A DNA stretch of 10,949 nucleotides from Nostoc sp. CHAB 5715 (GTDB lineage: Bacteria; Cyanobacteriota; Cyanobacteriia; Cyanobacteriales; Nostocaceae): NCBI RefSeq assembly GCF_020829685.1, contig NZ_JAIVFR010000116.1, positions 1 to 10,949 on the forward strand, given 5' to 3'. How positions within the stretch are numbered: position 1 is the stretch's first letter; every line of letters starts with the position of its first letter. Below the pieces are notes generated by a model. The model did not search any database. It worked only from the letters and a program-made list of their open reading frames with translations, and had not been told where the DNA came from. Below are positions 1 to 6,875 of the stretch, piece after piece. A program made the position numbers and the translations under genes.

Positions 1-22
1 GTAATGCTCACCCTGTTAAACG

Positions 23-772
23 TTACACAATTTCAGTAATGCTGACGATTTTGCCAGAGGTACGATTAATCCGCTGAATTTGTGGGGTCATTTTACTAGC
101 TGGAACAATGTACTCAGTAGTACTGATGCGGCGGGGGCTGTCGAATTTGGAACCTCTCACCACGATTTTGAACCGTTTTTCGGTGCCAGAACCAATCACA
201 GTTGCTGAAGAGGCTTTAATGGCATTGGCACTGTTGGTGGCAACTGCATAAACCAATTGGGCAGTTTTGACTGAGCTGTCAATTTGGGCAGGGCCGCGAT
301 CAAGAGCAAATATCCGGTTGTAGCCCACTTGCTTGGAGTTGGCTTCGCTGCTTCTACCGCGATCGTAAGGCACTACGTTTTCGCCAAAGGCTGCTTGATA
401 TTCACTGCTATCGATGTAGGAATCAATTTCAGCATCGTAGCCCTCGGCTACAGTACGAACAATATGCTCGGAAACTTCTCGTTGATCCTGGGGTGCCCGA
501 CCAAGTAAGTGCAGAAAGTTAAGTTCTACAAAACGGTAGGGAGCGCAAGATGAGAAGTAGCGGGTACGATAAAAATCAGACTTGGCAACGGTGCGAACAA
601 ATTCCCGCACGGTGATGGAGCGATCGCACAATTGTGATTCTGCTGTCAGCAACCGCTCGCTCTCCATGACATGAGGGTTGCCTAAAACTTGTTTGTAAAC
701 TGCACGGATGATAGTTTGAATTTCCTCTAACCCACTAGCGGGCCAAAGTTCAAGAATTGTCTGGGATGCCAT
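23..772 (-). CDS. cpeD: Phycobilisome rod linker polypeptide, phycoerythrin-associated (CpeD type)
   Basis: Colourless linker that stacks phycoerythrin hexamers in the outer rods of the phycobilisome, on the cytoplasmic face of the thylakoid. The 249-residue product (about 28 kDa) has the two-part rod-linker layout: a PBS-linker domain at about residues 15-150, with the family blocks IIRAVYKQVLGN (21-32), REFVR (56-60), FVELNFLHLLGR (81-92) and EIDSYIDS.EY (115-125), and a small CpcD-like capping domain at about 197-248 ending SITEIV. Length and N-terminus MASQTILELWP fit CpeD of Fremyella/Nostoc as I remember it. The ATG has a GAGGAG ribosome site (minus strand, 784-789). It starts 40 nt after the cpeC stop, so the two are very probably co-transcribed. 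Only 22 nt remain to the left edge, where cpeE would be expected. The assignment to phycoerythrin rather than phycocyanin rods rests on recalled similarity. Confidence 0.9.
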   Translation of the reverse strand: MASQTILELWPASGLEEIQTIIRAVYKQVLGNPHVMESERLLTAESQLCDRSITVREFVRTVAKSDFYRTRYFSSCAPYRFVELNFLHLLGRAPQDQREVSEHIVRTVAEGYDAEIDSYIDSSEYQAAFGENVVPYDRGRSSEANSKQVGYNRIFALDRGPAQIDSSVKTAQLVYAVATNSANAIKASSATVIGSGTEKRFKIVVRGSKFDSPRRISTTEYIVPASKMTPQIQRINRTSGKIVSITEIV

Positions 773-812
773 TGAAATCTATGCTCCTCAATATTTAAGT
801 TTGCACCTGAAT

Positions 813-1673
813 TTATACAGCAGTGATACTTGCTATCACACCGCCCTGCTGGTGAATCCGCTGATACTCTTGAGAGAGCTTTTCGTATGGCACCAGAAAG
901 ACTTGGTTGGAACGGCGAAACCTGGAAATATTATTGAAGGTTTTGGCACGATAACCCGTGACTTCAATGCGGTAAACTTTACCACTAGCACTAGCATCGA
1001 CTCCAAGACGAGTACGCGCACCAGTCCGAGGTGTAGAGAAGGTTGCTCCTGCACTAGCAGGTGAGATTACTGCTGTGGGTGTGCCTTGAATTACTAAGGA
1101 ATTTAGCTTGGGAGCCTTACCCGACAGGTCACCCTTCAGGCTGCTGCTAGAAGCACCCCGCACCAACAAGAAGGTGTGAGTAAATTGCACCATGCTCTGA
1201 AGCGCTTCGGTTTTGTAGCCTCGGATGTAAGGCACAAAGTTTTCCCCAAAGGTAGATTGATACTCATCACTATCGAGATAAGAATCGATCTCAGCTTCAA
1301 ACCCTTGATTATCAAGAATGGTGCTGTGTGCCCGCATTTCTTCTAAATCAAGCGGTGGACGACCCAGCAAATGGCGGAAGTTGAGTTCGATCGCCCGGTA
1401 GCGCGCACAACTGGTGAAAAAGCCAGAACGATAGAGTTCAGATTTAGCCACTGCTCTGACAAACTCGCGGACGCTCAATTCACCCCGCTTAAACTGGGAT
1501 TCGGGCACAGCAAGCCGCTCACTTTCCATCACATAGGCATTGCCTAATACTTGCCGATAGACTGCCCGAATGATTGTTTCTGCTTCTTCTTGTGAGCGAC
1601 CTGGCACCCACTCAACGGGAGGGGTTTCATCAAATAGACTTACTCCCAAGCGTGAAGCTGGTCCAAATGGCAT
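813..1673 (-). CDS. cpeC: Phycobilisome rod linker polypeptide, phycoerythrin-associated (CpeC type)
   Basis: Rod linker of 286 residues (about 32 kDa) that connects phycoerythrin hexamers to each other or to the phycocyanin part of the rod. The PBS-linker domain covers about residues 20-155 (IIRAVYRQVLGN 34-45, REFVRAVAKSELYR 69-82, ELNFRHLLGRPP 96-107, EIDSYLDSDEY 128-138). A Ser/Ala/Pro-rich hinge follows at about 172-228, then a CpcD-like domain at about 231-286 (KVYRIEVTGYR... ending IASITAV). The N-terminus MPFGPASRLGV is the typical rod-linker start, and AGGAGA (minus strand, 1682-1687) is a well-placed ribosome site. It is the first gene of a cpeCD(E) operon and carries a leader of more than 200 nt. 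In related cyanobacteria this operon is induced in green light. CpcC is the main alternative, but the neighbouring CpeD and the long leader favour CpeC. Confidence 0.9.
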   Translation of the reverse strand: MPFGPASRLGVSLFDETPPVEWVPGRSQEEAETIIRAVYRQVLGNAYVMESERLAVPESQFKRGELSVREFVRAVAKSELYRSGFFTSCARYRAIELNFRHLLGRPPLDLEEMRAHSTILDNQGFEAEIDSYLDSDEYQSTFGENFVPYIRGYKTEALQSMVQFTHTFLLVRGASSSSLKGDLSGKAPKLNSLVIQGTPTAVISPASAGATFSTPRTGARTRLGVDASASGKVYRIEVTGYRAKTFNNISRFRRSNQVFLVPYEKLSQEYQRIHQQGGVIASITAV

Positions 1674-1820
1674 TAATTGTTTCTCCTGTTAACGAAAGTT
1701 TAAGAAAATTGTTTCAATTTATAAAGAAATTTCAGATTGCTCACCCAGTCCAATCAAATCGCTGGATTAATTTGTTGCAACTCAAATTGCCAGCATCTAT
1801 AAGCATGGAAGTTTTTATTT

Positions 1821-1850
1821 CCTAAATGCTCAAGCTTTTTAGGCATTTTA
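1821..1850 (-). promoter_or_regulatory. Overlapping alternative hairpins in the cpeC leader, possible attenuator
   Basis: CCTAAA (1821-1826) is the inverse of TTTAGG (1838-1843), giving a 23-bp hairpin unit. AAATGC (1824-1829) is the inverse of GCATTT (1843-1848), giving a second 6-bp stem. The two stems share bases, so they exclude each other. They lie about 150 nt upstream of the cpeC start, inside the predicted leader RNA. In Fremyella diplosiphon, green-light control of cpeC includes an attenuation-type step acting on an inverted repeat in the leader (Cgi pathway). That this is the equivalent is inference; no strong U tract follows on the minus strand. Confidence 0.4.
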
Positions 1851-1909
1851 TACGCTTTGTTATGATCATTTTCTTATGAGCGCGTAACGATGAACATCAA
1901 GATTTGTAA

Positions 1910-1938
1910 ATTATAATAAAATCAGATCAGACAGATCA
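1910..1938 (-). promoter_or_regulatory. Candidate cpeC promoter (-10 TATAAT)
   Basis: A perfect TATAAT reads on the minus strand from 1915 to 1910. A weak -35-like TGATCT lies 17 bp upstream (1938-1933), which suggests an activator-dependent promoter. Transcription would start near 1903, giving a leader of about 230 nt. The L box lies just upstream of the -35 position. Confidence 0.4.
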
Positions 1939-1945
1939 GAGAATT

Positions 1946-1963
1946 TTGCACTCAGTTTGCACA
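1946..1963 (+). promoter_or_regulatory. L box-like direct repeat, putative RcaC-binding site of cpeC
   Basis: The sequence TTGCACT-CAGT-TTGCACA matches the chromatic-acclimation L box (TTGCACA, four bases, TTGCACA) at 13 of 14 specified positions with the exact 4-base spacer. It reads on the plus strand, opposite to cpeC, and ends 273 nt before the cpeC start codon, immediately upstream of the candidate promoter. L boxes are bound by the response regulator RcaC downstream of the phytochrome-class sensor RcaE. Confidence 0.7.
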
Positions 1964-2118
1964 AACGATTCTTATCTCATGGTGCATTCGTGAGAGATTA
2001 AGATAACATTACTTTTGTCAATTAGTAATTTTGCTTAAATTCAGAAACAGCGAAGGTACGATGTTAACTCTTGTACTGAACTGATGGAGCAAAAATAAAT
2101 GATGGGTATAAAGATTAA

Positions 2119-2426
2119 GGGACTTCCAAGAAATAAATTATCCAAATAAACGTAGACGCAAAGCGGTGAGGGGGTCGCAGTCTTGGACGCCACATCCTCC
2201 ACTTGGGGAGACCCCAAGACCGGAGTGGCTCCGGTTCCCGTCGTTAGCGCAGCGTTAGCGACGCAGGAGCGTCTTGCGATAGCGCAGCATTAGCGAGTCA
2301 TCGAGCGTCACCCCCGAACCCGTTGGCGCAGCCTCTCGTAGAGAAGGGCTTGCCGCAGACTACCACAGAGACACAGAGGAATAAGGAGGAGAGAGTTTTT
2401 TAAGTATTTTTTTATTTAGAAGTCCC
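2119..2426. mobile_element. MITE-like element with terminal inverted repeats
   Basis: GGGACTTC (2119-2126) is repeated inverted as GAAGTCCC (2419-2426), with AT-rich sequence just inside both ends. A direct TAA abuts both outer ends (2116-2118 and 2427-2429), as a 3-bp target duplication would. The interior has no ORF. It carries perfect 7-bp hairpins at 2202-2218 (CTTGGGG/CCCCAAG) and 2219-2235 (ACCGGAG/CTCCGGT), an iterated GTTAGCG/GCAGCGTTAGCGA stretch, and TCTC-GTA-GAGA at 2334-2344. It may instead be a composite of older repeats. Confidence 0.5.
2202..2235. repeat. Two adjacent perfect hairpins
   Basis: CTTGGGG-AGA-CCCCAAG is followed without a gap by ACCGGAG-TGG-CTCCGGT. Both stems are 7 bp with 3-nt loops. 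They sit inside the MITE-like element and do not follow a coding region closely enough to be its terminator. Confidence 0.7.
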
Positions 2427-2600
2427 TAAGCGTAGGCGTAGCCTGCCAACTCTTGGAGTAAACTCTACATTATCTTTGCAATCAAGAACAGCTACAATCC
2501 CACAAACATAATTGGACTCAAGCACTAATCAATTATTTAATAAATAATATACCCAAGAATTCTACCACTACAACTCACACACAATCTTGAGGATGTCAAA

Positions 2601-3221
2601 ATGGCTTTTAGTAGCTACAAAACTCTCGGTGAAGTTCTCAAAGCATTTCAAGTCACCTTCACGGAAGCAATTTTTATCAGCGAAATCCCCTTTAATATTT
2701 CCGACTACTTCCGCGAAGATTTAGAACTGATGATGCGCGATGCTGTTGTTGATAACTCAGAATTTGCTATCTGCGAAAATCTGATTTATCCAGTTCTTAA
2801 AGAAGTTTGGAAAACCTATCGCCAACATTTTATTTTATGGAGTCATCAATCCTTAAATTATGATGAAAAACTATCAGGATTTCCTGAATATATTTTGGCG
2901 AAACGTTCACCCTTAGGTAAAGTCGTCTTTGACAAACCATACTTTATCTTAGTGGAAGCTAAACAAGACAACTTTGAAACAGGTTGGGCGCAATGTTTAG
3001 CAGAAATGATTGCTGCTCAAAGATTAAATGGAGAATATAAAATAATTATTTTTGGTATTGTTTCTAATGGAATAACATGGCAACTGGGAAAACTAGAACA
3101 TGAAATATTTACCAGAAATAGCACTTATTACACAATTCAAGAATTAGATAAATTATTCGCTGCTGTAAATTTTGTATTCCAACAATCTGAATTACAGCTA
3201 AATAATTTAGTTGCAGCCTAA
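2601..3221 (+). CDS. PD-(D/E)XK nuclease-fold protein of unknown role
   Basis: A 206-residue soluble protein. The central part looks like a restriction-endonuclease-type core: FPEYIL (94-99) in the place of the usual P-D motif, then a beta strand with the E-x-K signature (FILVEAK, E119 and K121), then GWAQCLAEM (129-136) with a glutamine typical of the helix after the core. The N-terminal 80 residues are helical with no known motif, and FGIVSNGITWQLGK (151-164) resembles the last strands of type I restriction R-subunit N-terminal domains. The ATG has a GAGG ribosome site 8 nt upstream (2589-2592). No methyltransferase or helicase partner is in the window. Similar stand-alone proteins are widespread in cyanobacteria as I recall, without known function. 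The glutamate in place of the first aspartate could weaken metal binding. Nuclease activity is inferred from fold only. Confidence 0.75.
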   Translation: MAFSSYKTLGEVLKAFQVTFTEAIFISEIPFNISDYFREDLELMMRDAVVDNSEFAICENLIYPVLKEVWKTYRQHFILWSHQSLNYDEKLSGFPEYILAKRSPLGKVVFDKPYFILVEAKQDNFETGWAQCLAEMIAAQRLNGEYKIIIFGIVSNGITWQLGKLEHEIFTRNSTYYTIQELDKLFAAVNFVFQQSELQLNNLVAA

Positions 3222-3243
3222 ACAGATTTTTTGAAATACATCC

Positions 3244-3477
3244 ATGCACAAACGACTTGTAAACCAGAAAAATTCGCCAACTGGGACATTCACAGAAATA
3301 GGACTTAACTTTTTTACTGGGGTAGGAGAGTTTTTATCACGAAAAGAAGCAGATAATTATGGTTTTTCTAAACCAGATAATCAAGATTCTCCAGTTCGTG
3401 CAGAATCTATGGAATTAGATTTTGGTGTTCAACTTAAATGGGAAGGTGACACAGAATCTGGTGTTAAAGATTTATAA
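3244..3477 (+). CDS. Hypothetical small protein, possibly a gene remnant
   Basis: A 77-codon ORF 22 nt after the nuclease-fold gene in the same direction. There is no clear ribosome site upstream. The product is polar, with the tail MELDFGVQLKWEG, and matches no family I can name with confidence. Its last two codons and stop lie inside the 3471-3593 repeat, so the natural C-terminus may have been replaced when that repeat arrived. It could be a real small gene co-transcribed with the preceding one, or the 5' part of a broken gene. Confidence 0.35.
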   Translation: MHKRLVNQKNSPTGTFTEIGLNFFTGVGEFLSRKEADNYGFSKPDNQDSPVRAESMELDFGVQLKWEGDTESGVKDL

Positions 3478-3593
3478 GAAGAATTCAGAACTCAGGAGTC
3501 AGAATTCAGTATGAATTCTGTACGAGTGGGTAATGAATATTGGTTAAAACCTCGCCCCTGGTGAGCGAAACTAGTATTAAATATTCAACAATA
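3471..3593 (+). repeat. Intergenic repeat copy A (inverted partner at 9574-9698)
   Basis: 123 bp that recur inverted near the right end of the window. By hand alignment the copies differ by six substitutions and two single-base indels. The first part is rich in GAATTC motifs. The second part is folded by TGAATATT (3534-3541) with AATATTCA (3580-3587). Inside that is a hairpin CTCGCC-CCT-GGTGAG (3551-3565). It carries no ORF of its own. Confidence 0.9.
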
Positions 3594-3720
3594 CAAGCAT
3601 ATTTTGTGGGCATTATAATCCCAAGCCAATTTTACGCAAAGCTGTACTAAGTTACAAGCTGCCCAAGCACATCAGACTTGGAAATCACTTTCAGAATTGA
3701 CCGAGCGAGTCACCAAATTC

Positions 3721-3777
3721 AGGAGGCAGGAGGTAGGAGGTAAACCCTATAAATAATCTAAAATCTAAAATCCAAAA
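3721..3777 (+). repeat. Short heptamer tandem repeats (STRR)
   Basis: Three copies of AGGAGGY (3721-3741) are followed after 15 nt by three copies of TCYAAAA (3757-3777). Seven-base tandem repeats of this sort are a known feature of heterocystous cyanobacterial genomes. They lie just before the truncated GAF gene. Confidence 0.8.
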
Positions 3778-3794
3778 TGGTATAAGACTTAAAA

Positions 3795-4078
3795 ATGAAA
3801 GCACCATTACCTGATAATGAAATACAGCGAATCGAATCTCTTTTGGAGTATAAAATCCTCGATACTCCTTCGGAAGCTGCCTTTGACGACCTTACCCGTT
3901 TAGCCTCATATATTTGTGGAACTCCCATTGCCTTAATCAGTTTAATTGATAGCGATCGCCAATGGTTCAAGTCAAAAGTTGGTTTGGATGCGCTACAAAC
4001 ACCCCGAAATCTGGCATTCTGCGCCCATGCTATTATGCAACCTGAGGTTTTTGTTGTACATGATGCCACAGATGAGAC
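3795..4078 (+). pseudogene. Truncated GAF-domain sensor protein (5' fragment)
   Basis: The first about 95 codons encode the conserved start of GAF-containing cyanobacterial sensor kinases or cyclases: [20 protein letters not shown], then [28 protein letters not shown], and [20 protein letters not shown]. In intact relatives the GAF domain continues after this point with a short ERF/NPLV-type segment and goes on to kinase or other output domains. Here the frame runs straight into four copies of GGGGAGT (4079-4106) and then into unrelated AT-rich sequence. The open frame persists by chance to 4451, overlapping the next gene in a different frame. More than half of the GAF domain and all output domains are missing, so it is almost certainly non-functional. 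Confidence 0.8.
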
Positions 4079-4106
4079 GGGGAGTGGGGAGTGGGGAGTG
4101 GGGAGT
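4079..4106 (+). repeat. STRR: four GGGGAGT units
   Basis: Four perfect tandem copies of a 7-mer, located exactly where similarity to GAF proteins ends. The STRR may have expanded at, or been part of, the rearrangement that cut the gene. Confidence 0.9.
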
Positions 4107-4287
4107 GGTGTAGTTCAATTACTTGAAAAGCGCTGTAAGTTTATTGACTTGCTTGTTCATTACTCAAGAATTTTGATAAAAAATAATATAAAACAATCTT
4201 TTTTAAGTAATTTATGTTTTTATTTATTATTGAAGAAGAATTCTGACTTCTGTTTGATAATTACCACTAGCGATCGCTACATTTATC

Positions 4288-5610
4288 ATGTTGTACCGAA
4301 AGCCAATAAACAAGTTGCAAAAATTCATCCAAAAACAAAGTTATTTACATATAGGGGTTTTGCTGGCAACTCTGTTGAGCATCATATTGTTCAGTTGGGT
4401 AGCACTCTCACAGCAACCAGTTACCCTCAATCTGTTAATGACTGCCCCTGATGCCGAACCTTGGAGGCAGGGTTTAATTAGAGACTTCGAGGCTGAGAAC
4501 CCAGGTATTCGCATTAACCTGGTTGAAGGGCCGAATGCCACAAATTTGCTCGAAGACCTGTATACCTCATCTTTTATCTTAGGTGAATCCCCTTATGACC
4601 TGATCAATATGGATGTTATCTGGACATCCAAGTTTGCTGCTGCTGGATGGTTGCTACCCCTAGACGATCGCATTTCTAAACAGGAATTAGGAGCATTTTC
4701 ATCCCAGGATGTAGAAGGGGGACGTTATCAAAACAAACTTTACCGCATTCCAGTGCGTTCTGATGTGGGAATGCTCTACTACCGGGAAGATTTAATTCAA
4801 CAAGCAGGATTGAAATCCCCAGAAACCTTTGATGATTTGATCCGAATTTCCCAAGTCTTGCAGAAGAAAAAGGAAGTGAATTGGGGCTATGTTTGGCAGG
4901 GTCGCCAATATGAAGGACTTGTGGCGATGTTTGCGGAAGTTCTCGATGGCTTTGGTGGCTTCTGGGTTAATCCCGACACCCTCGAAGTTGGACTAGATCG
5001 ACCAGAAACATTACAAGCCATTGAGTTTCTGCGTAGTACTATCAGGGAAGGCATTTCTCCTCCTGGAGTCACGACCTACCAAGAAGAAGACACCCGACGT
5101 TTGTTTCAAAGTGGTCAAGTAGCATTTTTACGCAGTTGGCCCTATGCGTGGCCTTTAGCTCAGGCAGAAAATTCGCCAATCCGAGGCAAAATTGCGATTA
5201 AACCGATGGTTCATGCTCCTGGGCAAACGGGAGCGGGAAGTCTTGGGGGCTGGGGTTTAGGGATTTCTAAAACCTCTAGACATCCCGAAGAGGCTTGGAA
5301 AGCAATTCAATATTTTACCAGTCGGGAAGCACAGCGCCGATTTATTTTCAGTGCAGGCTATGTGCCAAGTCGCCGGGATTTATTTACAGACCCAGAGATT
5401 GTTGCTAAATACCCCCACTATCCGCAATTATTGGAGGTTGTGGACAATGCAGTTTTACGTCCGCCGATCGCCCAATATGCTCAGACATCAGATATTTTAC
5501 AGCGTTATCTCAGCGCCGCGTTATCTGGTCGGATAAATTCGGAACGGGCAATGCAAGCTGCGGCGGCTGAAACACGCCGACTGCTAGGGGCAGGGGGAGT
5601 TAGAAGTTAA
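4288..5610 (+). CDS. ABC transporter sugar-binding protein (family 1, CUT1 type)
   Basis: A 440-residue extracytoplasmic solute-binding protein that would capture an oligosaccharide, glucoside or similar polyol in the periplasm and deliver it to the permeases encoded just downstream. Residues 20-41 form a hydrophobic signal segment ending A-L-S before Q42, which fits signal peptidase I. There is no lipobox cysteine, so it is soluble or anchored by an uncleaved segment. The mature part begins VTLNLLM and shows family features: [15 protein letters not shown] (69-83), [42 protein letters not shown] and [24 protein letters not shown]. Length is normal for the MalE/GgtB-like group. An in-frame TAA 30 nt upstream fixes the ATG as the earliest one; no clear ribosome site is seen, and a HIP1 site lies at 4270-4277. 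Substrate is not assignable. Confidence 0.88.
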   Translation: MLYRKPINKLQKFIQKQSYLHIGVLLATLLSIILFSWVALSQQPVTLNLLMTAPDAEPWRQGLIRDFEAENPGIRINLVEGPNATNLLEDLYTSSFILGESPYDLINMDVIWTSKFAAAGWLLPLDDRISKQELGAFSSQDVEGGRYQNKLYRIPVRSDVGMLYYREDLIQQAGLKSPETFDDLIRISQVLQKKKEVNWGYVWQGRQYEGLVAMFAEVLDGFGGFWVNPDTLEVGLDRPETLQAIEFLRSTIREGISPPGVTTYQEEDTRRLFQSGQVAFLRSWPYAWPLAQAENSPIRGKIAIKPMVHAPGQTGAGSLGGWGLGISKTSRHPEEAWKAIQYFTSREAQRRFIFSAGYVPSRRDLFTDPEIVAKYPHYPQLLEVVDNAVLRPPIAQYAQTSDILQRYLSAALSGRINSERAMQAAAAETRRLLGAGGVRS

Positions 5611-5612
5611 AG

Positions 5613-5885
5613 CATTGGCTTAAAGACTTGTTCATCCACCTCGGATACTCATTCATCCACCTCAAAGACTCATTAACGGAGTTCAAAGACTCATTAATCC
5701 ACCTCAAAGACTCATTAACGGAGTTCAAAGACTCATTAACGGAGTTCAAAGGCTCATTAATCCACCTCAAAGACTCATTAACGGAGTTCAAAGACTCATT
5801 AATCCACCTCAAAGACTCATTAACGGAGTTCAAAGACTCATTAATCCACCTCAAAGACTCATTAACAGGGTTCAAAATCCCCAAT
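5613..5885 (+). repeat. 21-bp tandem repeat array (12 units plus one degenerate)
   Basis: Twelve 21-bp units start at 5634, preceded by one decayed unit at 5613-5633. Every unit ends in about TCAAAGACTCATTA (14 bp). The first seven bases are either ATCCACC (type A) or ACGGAGT (type B). The order is A, A, B, A, B, B, A, B, A, B, A, B, with variant first, sixth and last units. The array fills most of the gap between the binding-protein and first permease genes. Because 21 is a multiple of 3, both strands stay open through it, but I do not regard either ORF as a gene. Confidence 0.9.
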
Positions 5886-5904
5886 GCCCAATTCTCAATG
5901 CCTT

Positions 5905-5967
5905 ATGACCAATGACCAATGACAAATGACAAATGACAAATGACAAATGACAAATGACAAATGACAA
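5905..5967 (+). repeat. STRR: nine ATGACMA heptamers overlapping a start codon
   Basis: Two ATGACCA units (5905, 5912) are followed by seven ATGACAA units (5919 to 5967). The last unit supplies the start codon and next codons of the downstream permease gene. Every unit contains an ATG, each shifted one frame from the one before. Confidence 0.9.
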
Positions 5968-6872
5968 ATTTACATACACTCAGAAGTCGAGAACAACAGA
6001 CAGCATGGATATTACTAACACCCGCATTGCTGCTGCTGTTGTTTGTATTTGCCTACCCGATTTTACGAGCATTTTGGTTAAGCGTATTTACTAGAAATCT
6101 GGGAACAGAACTACAACCTGTATTCTCTGGTTTGGAAAATTATGTGCGGATGGCGGGAGATGGTCGTTTCTGGCAGAGTTTGTGGGCGACAACGGTGTTT
6201 ACAACAGCATCAGTAATCTCAGAACTATTGCTAGGACTGGGGGTTGCCCTAGTTCTCAACCAGGCGTTTTTTGGACGGGGCATAGTGCGTACAACCGCGA
6301 TTATACCTTGGGCTTTGCCTACCTCTCTGATTGGTCTGGCGTGGGCTTGGATTTTTAACGACCAGTTTGGGGTTGTAAACGATATTCTGCGGCGGTTGGG
6401 GCTGATTGAGACTGGGATTAATTGGTTAGGAGATCCAACGCTGGCGATGATAGCAGTGGTTTTTGCTGATGTTTGGAAAACTACGCCGTTTATCAGTATC
6501 CTGTTGCTAGCTGGGTTGCAGTCGATATCACAAGACCTCTATGAAGCTTACTCGGTCGATGGGGCAAATGCTTGGCAAAGCTTCCGCAATATTACCCTGC
6601 CACTGCTGCTGCCGCAAATCTTAATTGCACTGCTATTTCGGTTTGCTCAAGCTTTCGGGATTTTCGACTTGATTGCTGTGATGACTGGGGGTGGCCCTGG
6701 TGGCGCTACGGAAGTGGTGTCATTGTATATTTATTCTACGGTGATGCGCTACTTAGATTTTGGTTATGGAGCAGCCCTTGTAGTAGTGACATTTTTAATA
6801 TTGATTGCTGCGGTAGCGATCGCTAGTTTCTTGCTTAACAAATACCGTGCCAAAACATCAGGAGCCATTTAA
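5961..6872 (+). CDS. ABC transporter sugar permease, MalF-like subunit
   Basis: A 303-residue inner-membrane subunit that forms half of the transport channel of the importer. It has about six transmembrane segments (roughly 15-33, 76-98, 111-133, 160-186, 212-240, 270-292). The cytoplasmic EAA loop runs from about 195 to 218 (EAYSVDGANAW...ITLPLLLP) and docks onto the ATPase. The MalF-type signature MTGGGPGGATEVVSLYIY is at 241-258. The start lies in the final heptamer of an STRR; an in-frame TGA at 5955-5957 excludes an earlier start. There is no Shine-Dalgarno sequence, so initiation may be weak or coupled. The gene is 350 nt after the binding-protein gene because of inserted repeats, and 3 nt before the second permease. 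Confidence 0.9.
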   Translation: MTNLHTLRSREQQTAWILLTPALLLLLFVFAYPILRAFWLSVFTRNLGTELQPVFSGLENYVRMAGDGRFWQSLWATTVFTTASVISELLLGLGVALVLNQAFFGRGIVRTTAIIPWALPTSLIGLAWAWIFNDQFGVVNDILRRLGLIETGINWLGDPTLAMIAVVFADVWKTTPFISILLLAGLQSISQDLYEAYSVDGANAWQSFRNITLPLLLPQILIALLFRFAQAFGIFDLIAVMTGGGPGGATEVVSLYIYSTVMRYLDFGYGAALVVVTFLILIAAVAIASFLLNKYRAKTSGAI

Positions 6873-6875
6873 CCC

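Noticed and set aside
284..1064. ORFs on the plus strand inside cpeD and cpeC (284-508, 801-1064)
   Set aside because: They are antisense shadows of well-supported linker genes and show no motif.
1674..2100. CcaR-type G box (CTTT-n-C-n-ATTT) near cpeC
   Set aside because: I looked on both strands and found no acceptable match, so only the L box is reported.
4107..4451. Continuation of the GAF ORF to 4451
   Set aside because: After the STRR the translation matches no GAF or other domain, is AT-rich and enters the binding-protein gene in another frame.
5600..5915. Repeat-peptide ORFs on both strands of the 21-bp array (5628-5915 plus, 5600-5884 minus)
   Set aside because: They consist only of the tandem units, start at a TTG or without a ribosome site, and are best explained by a 21-bp period with no stop codon in the unit.
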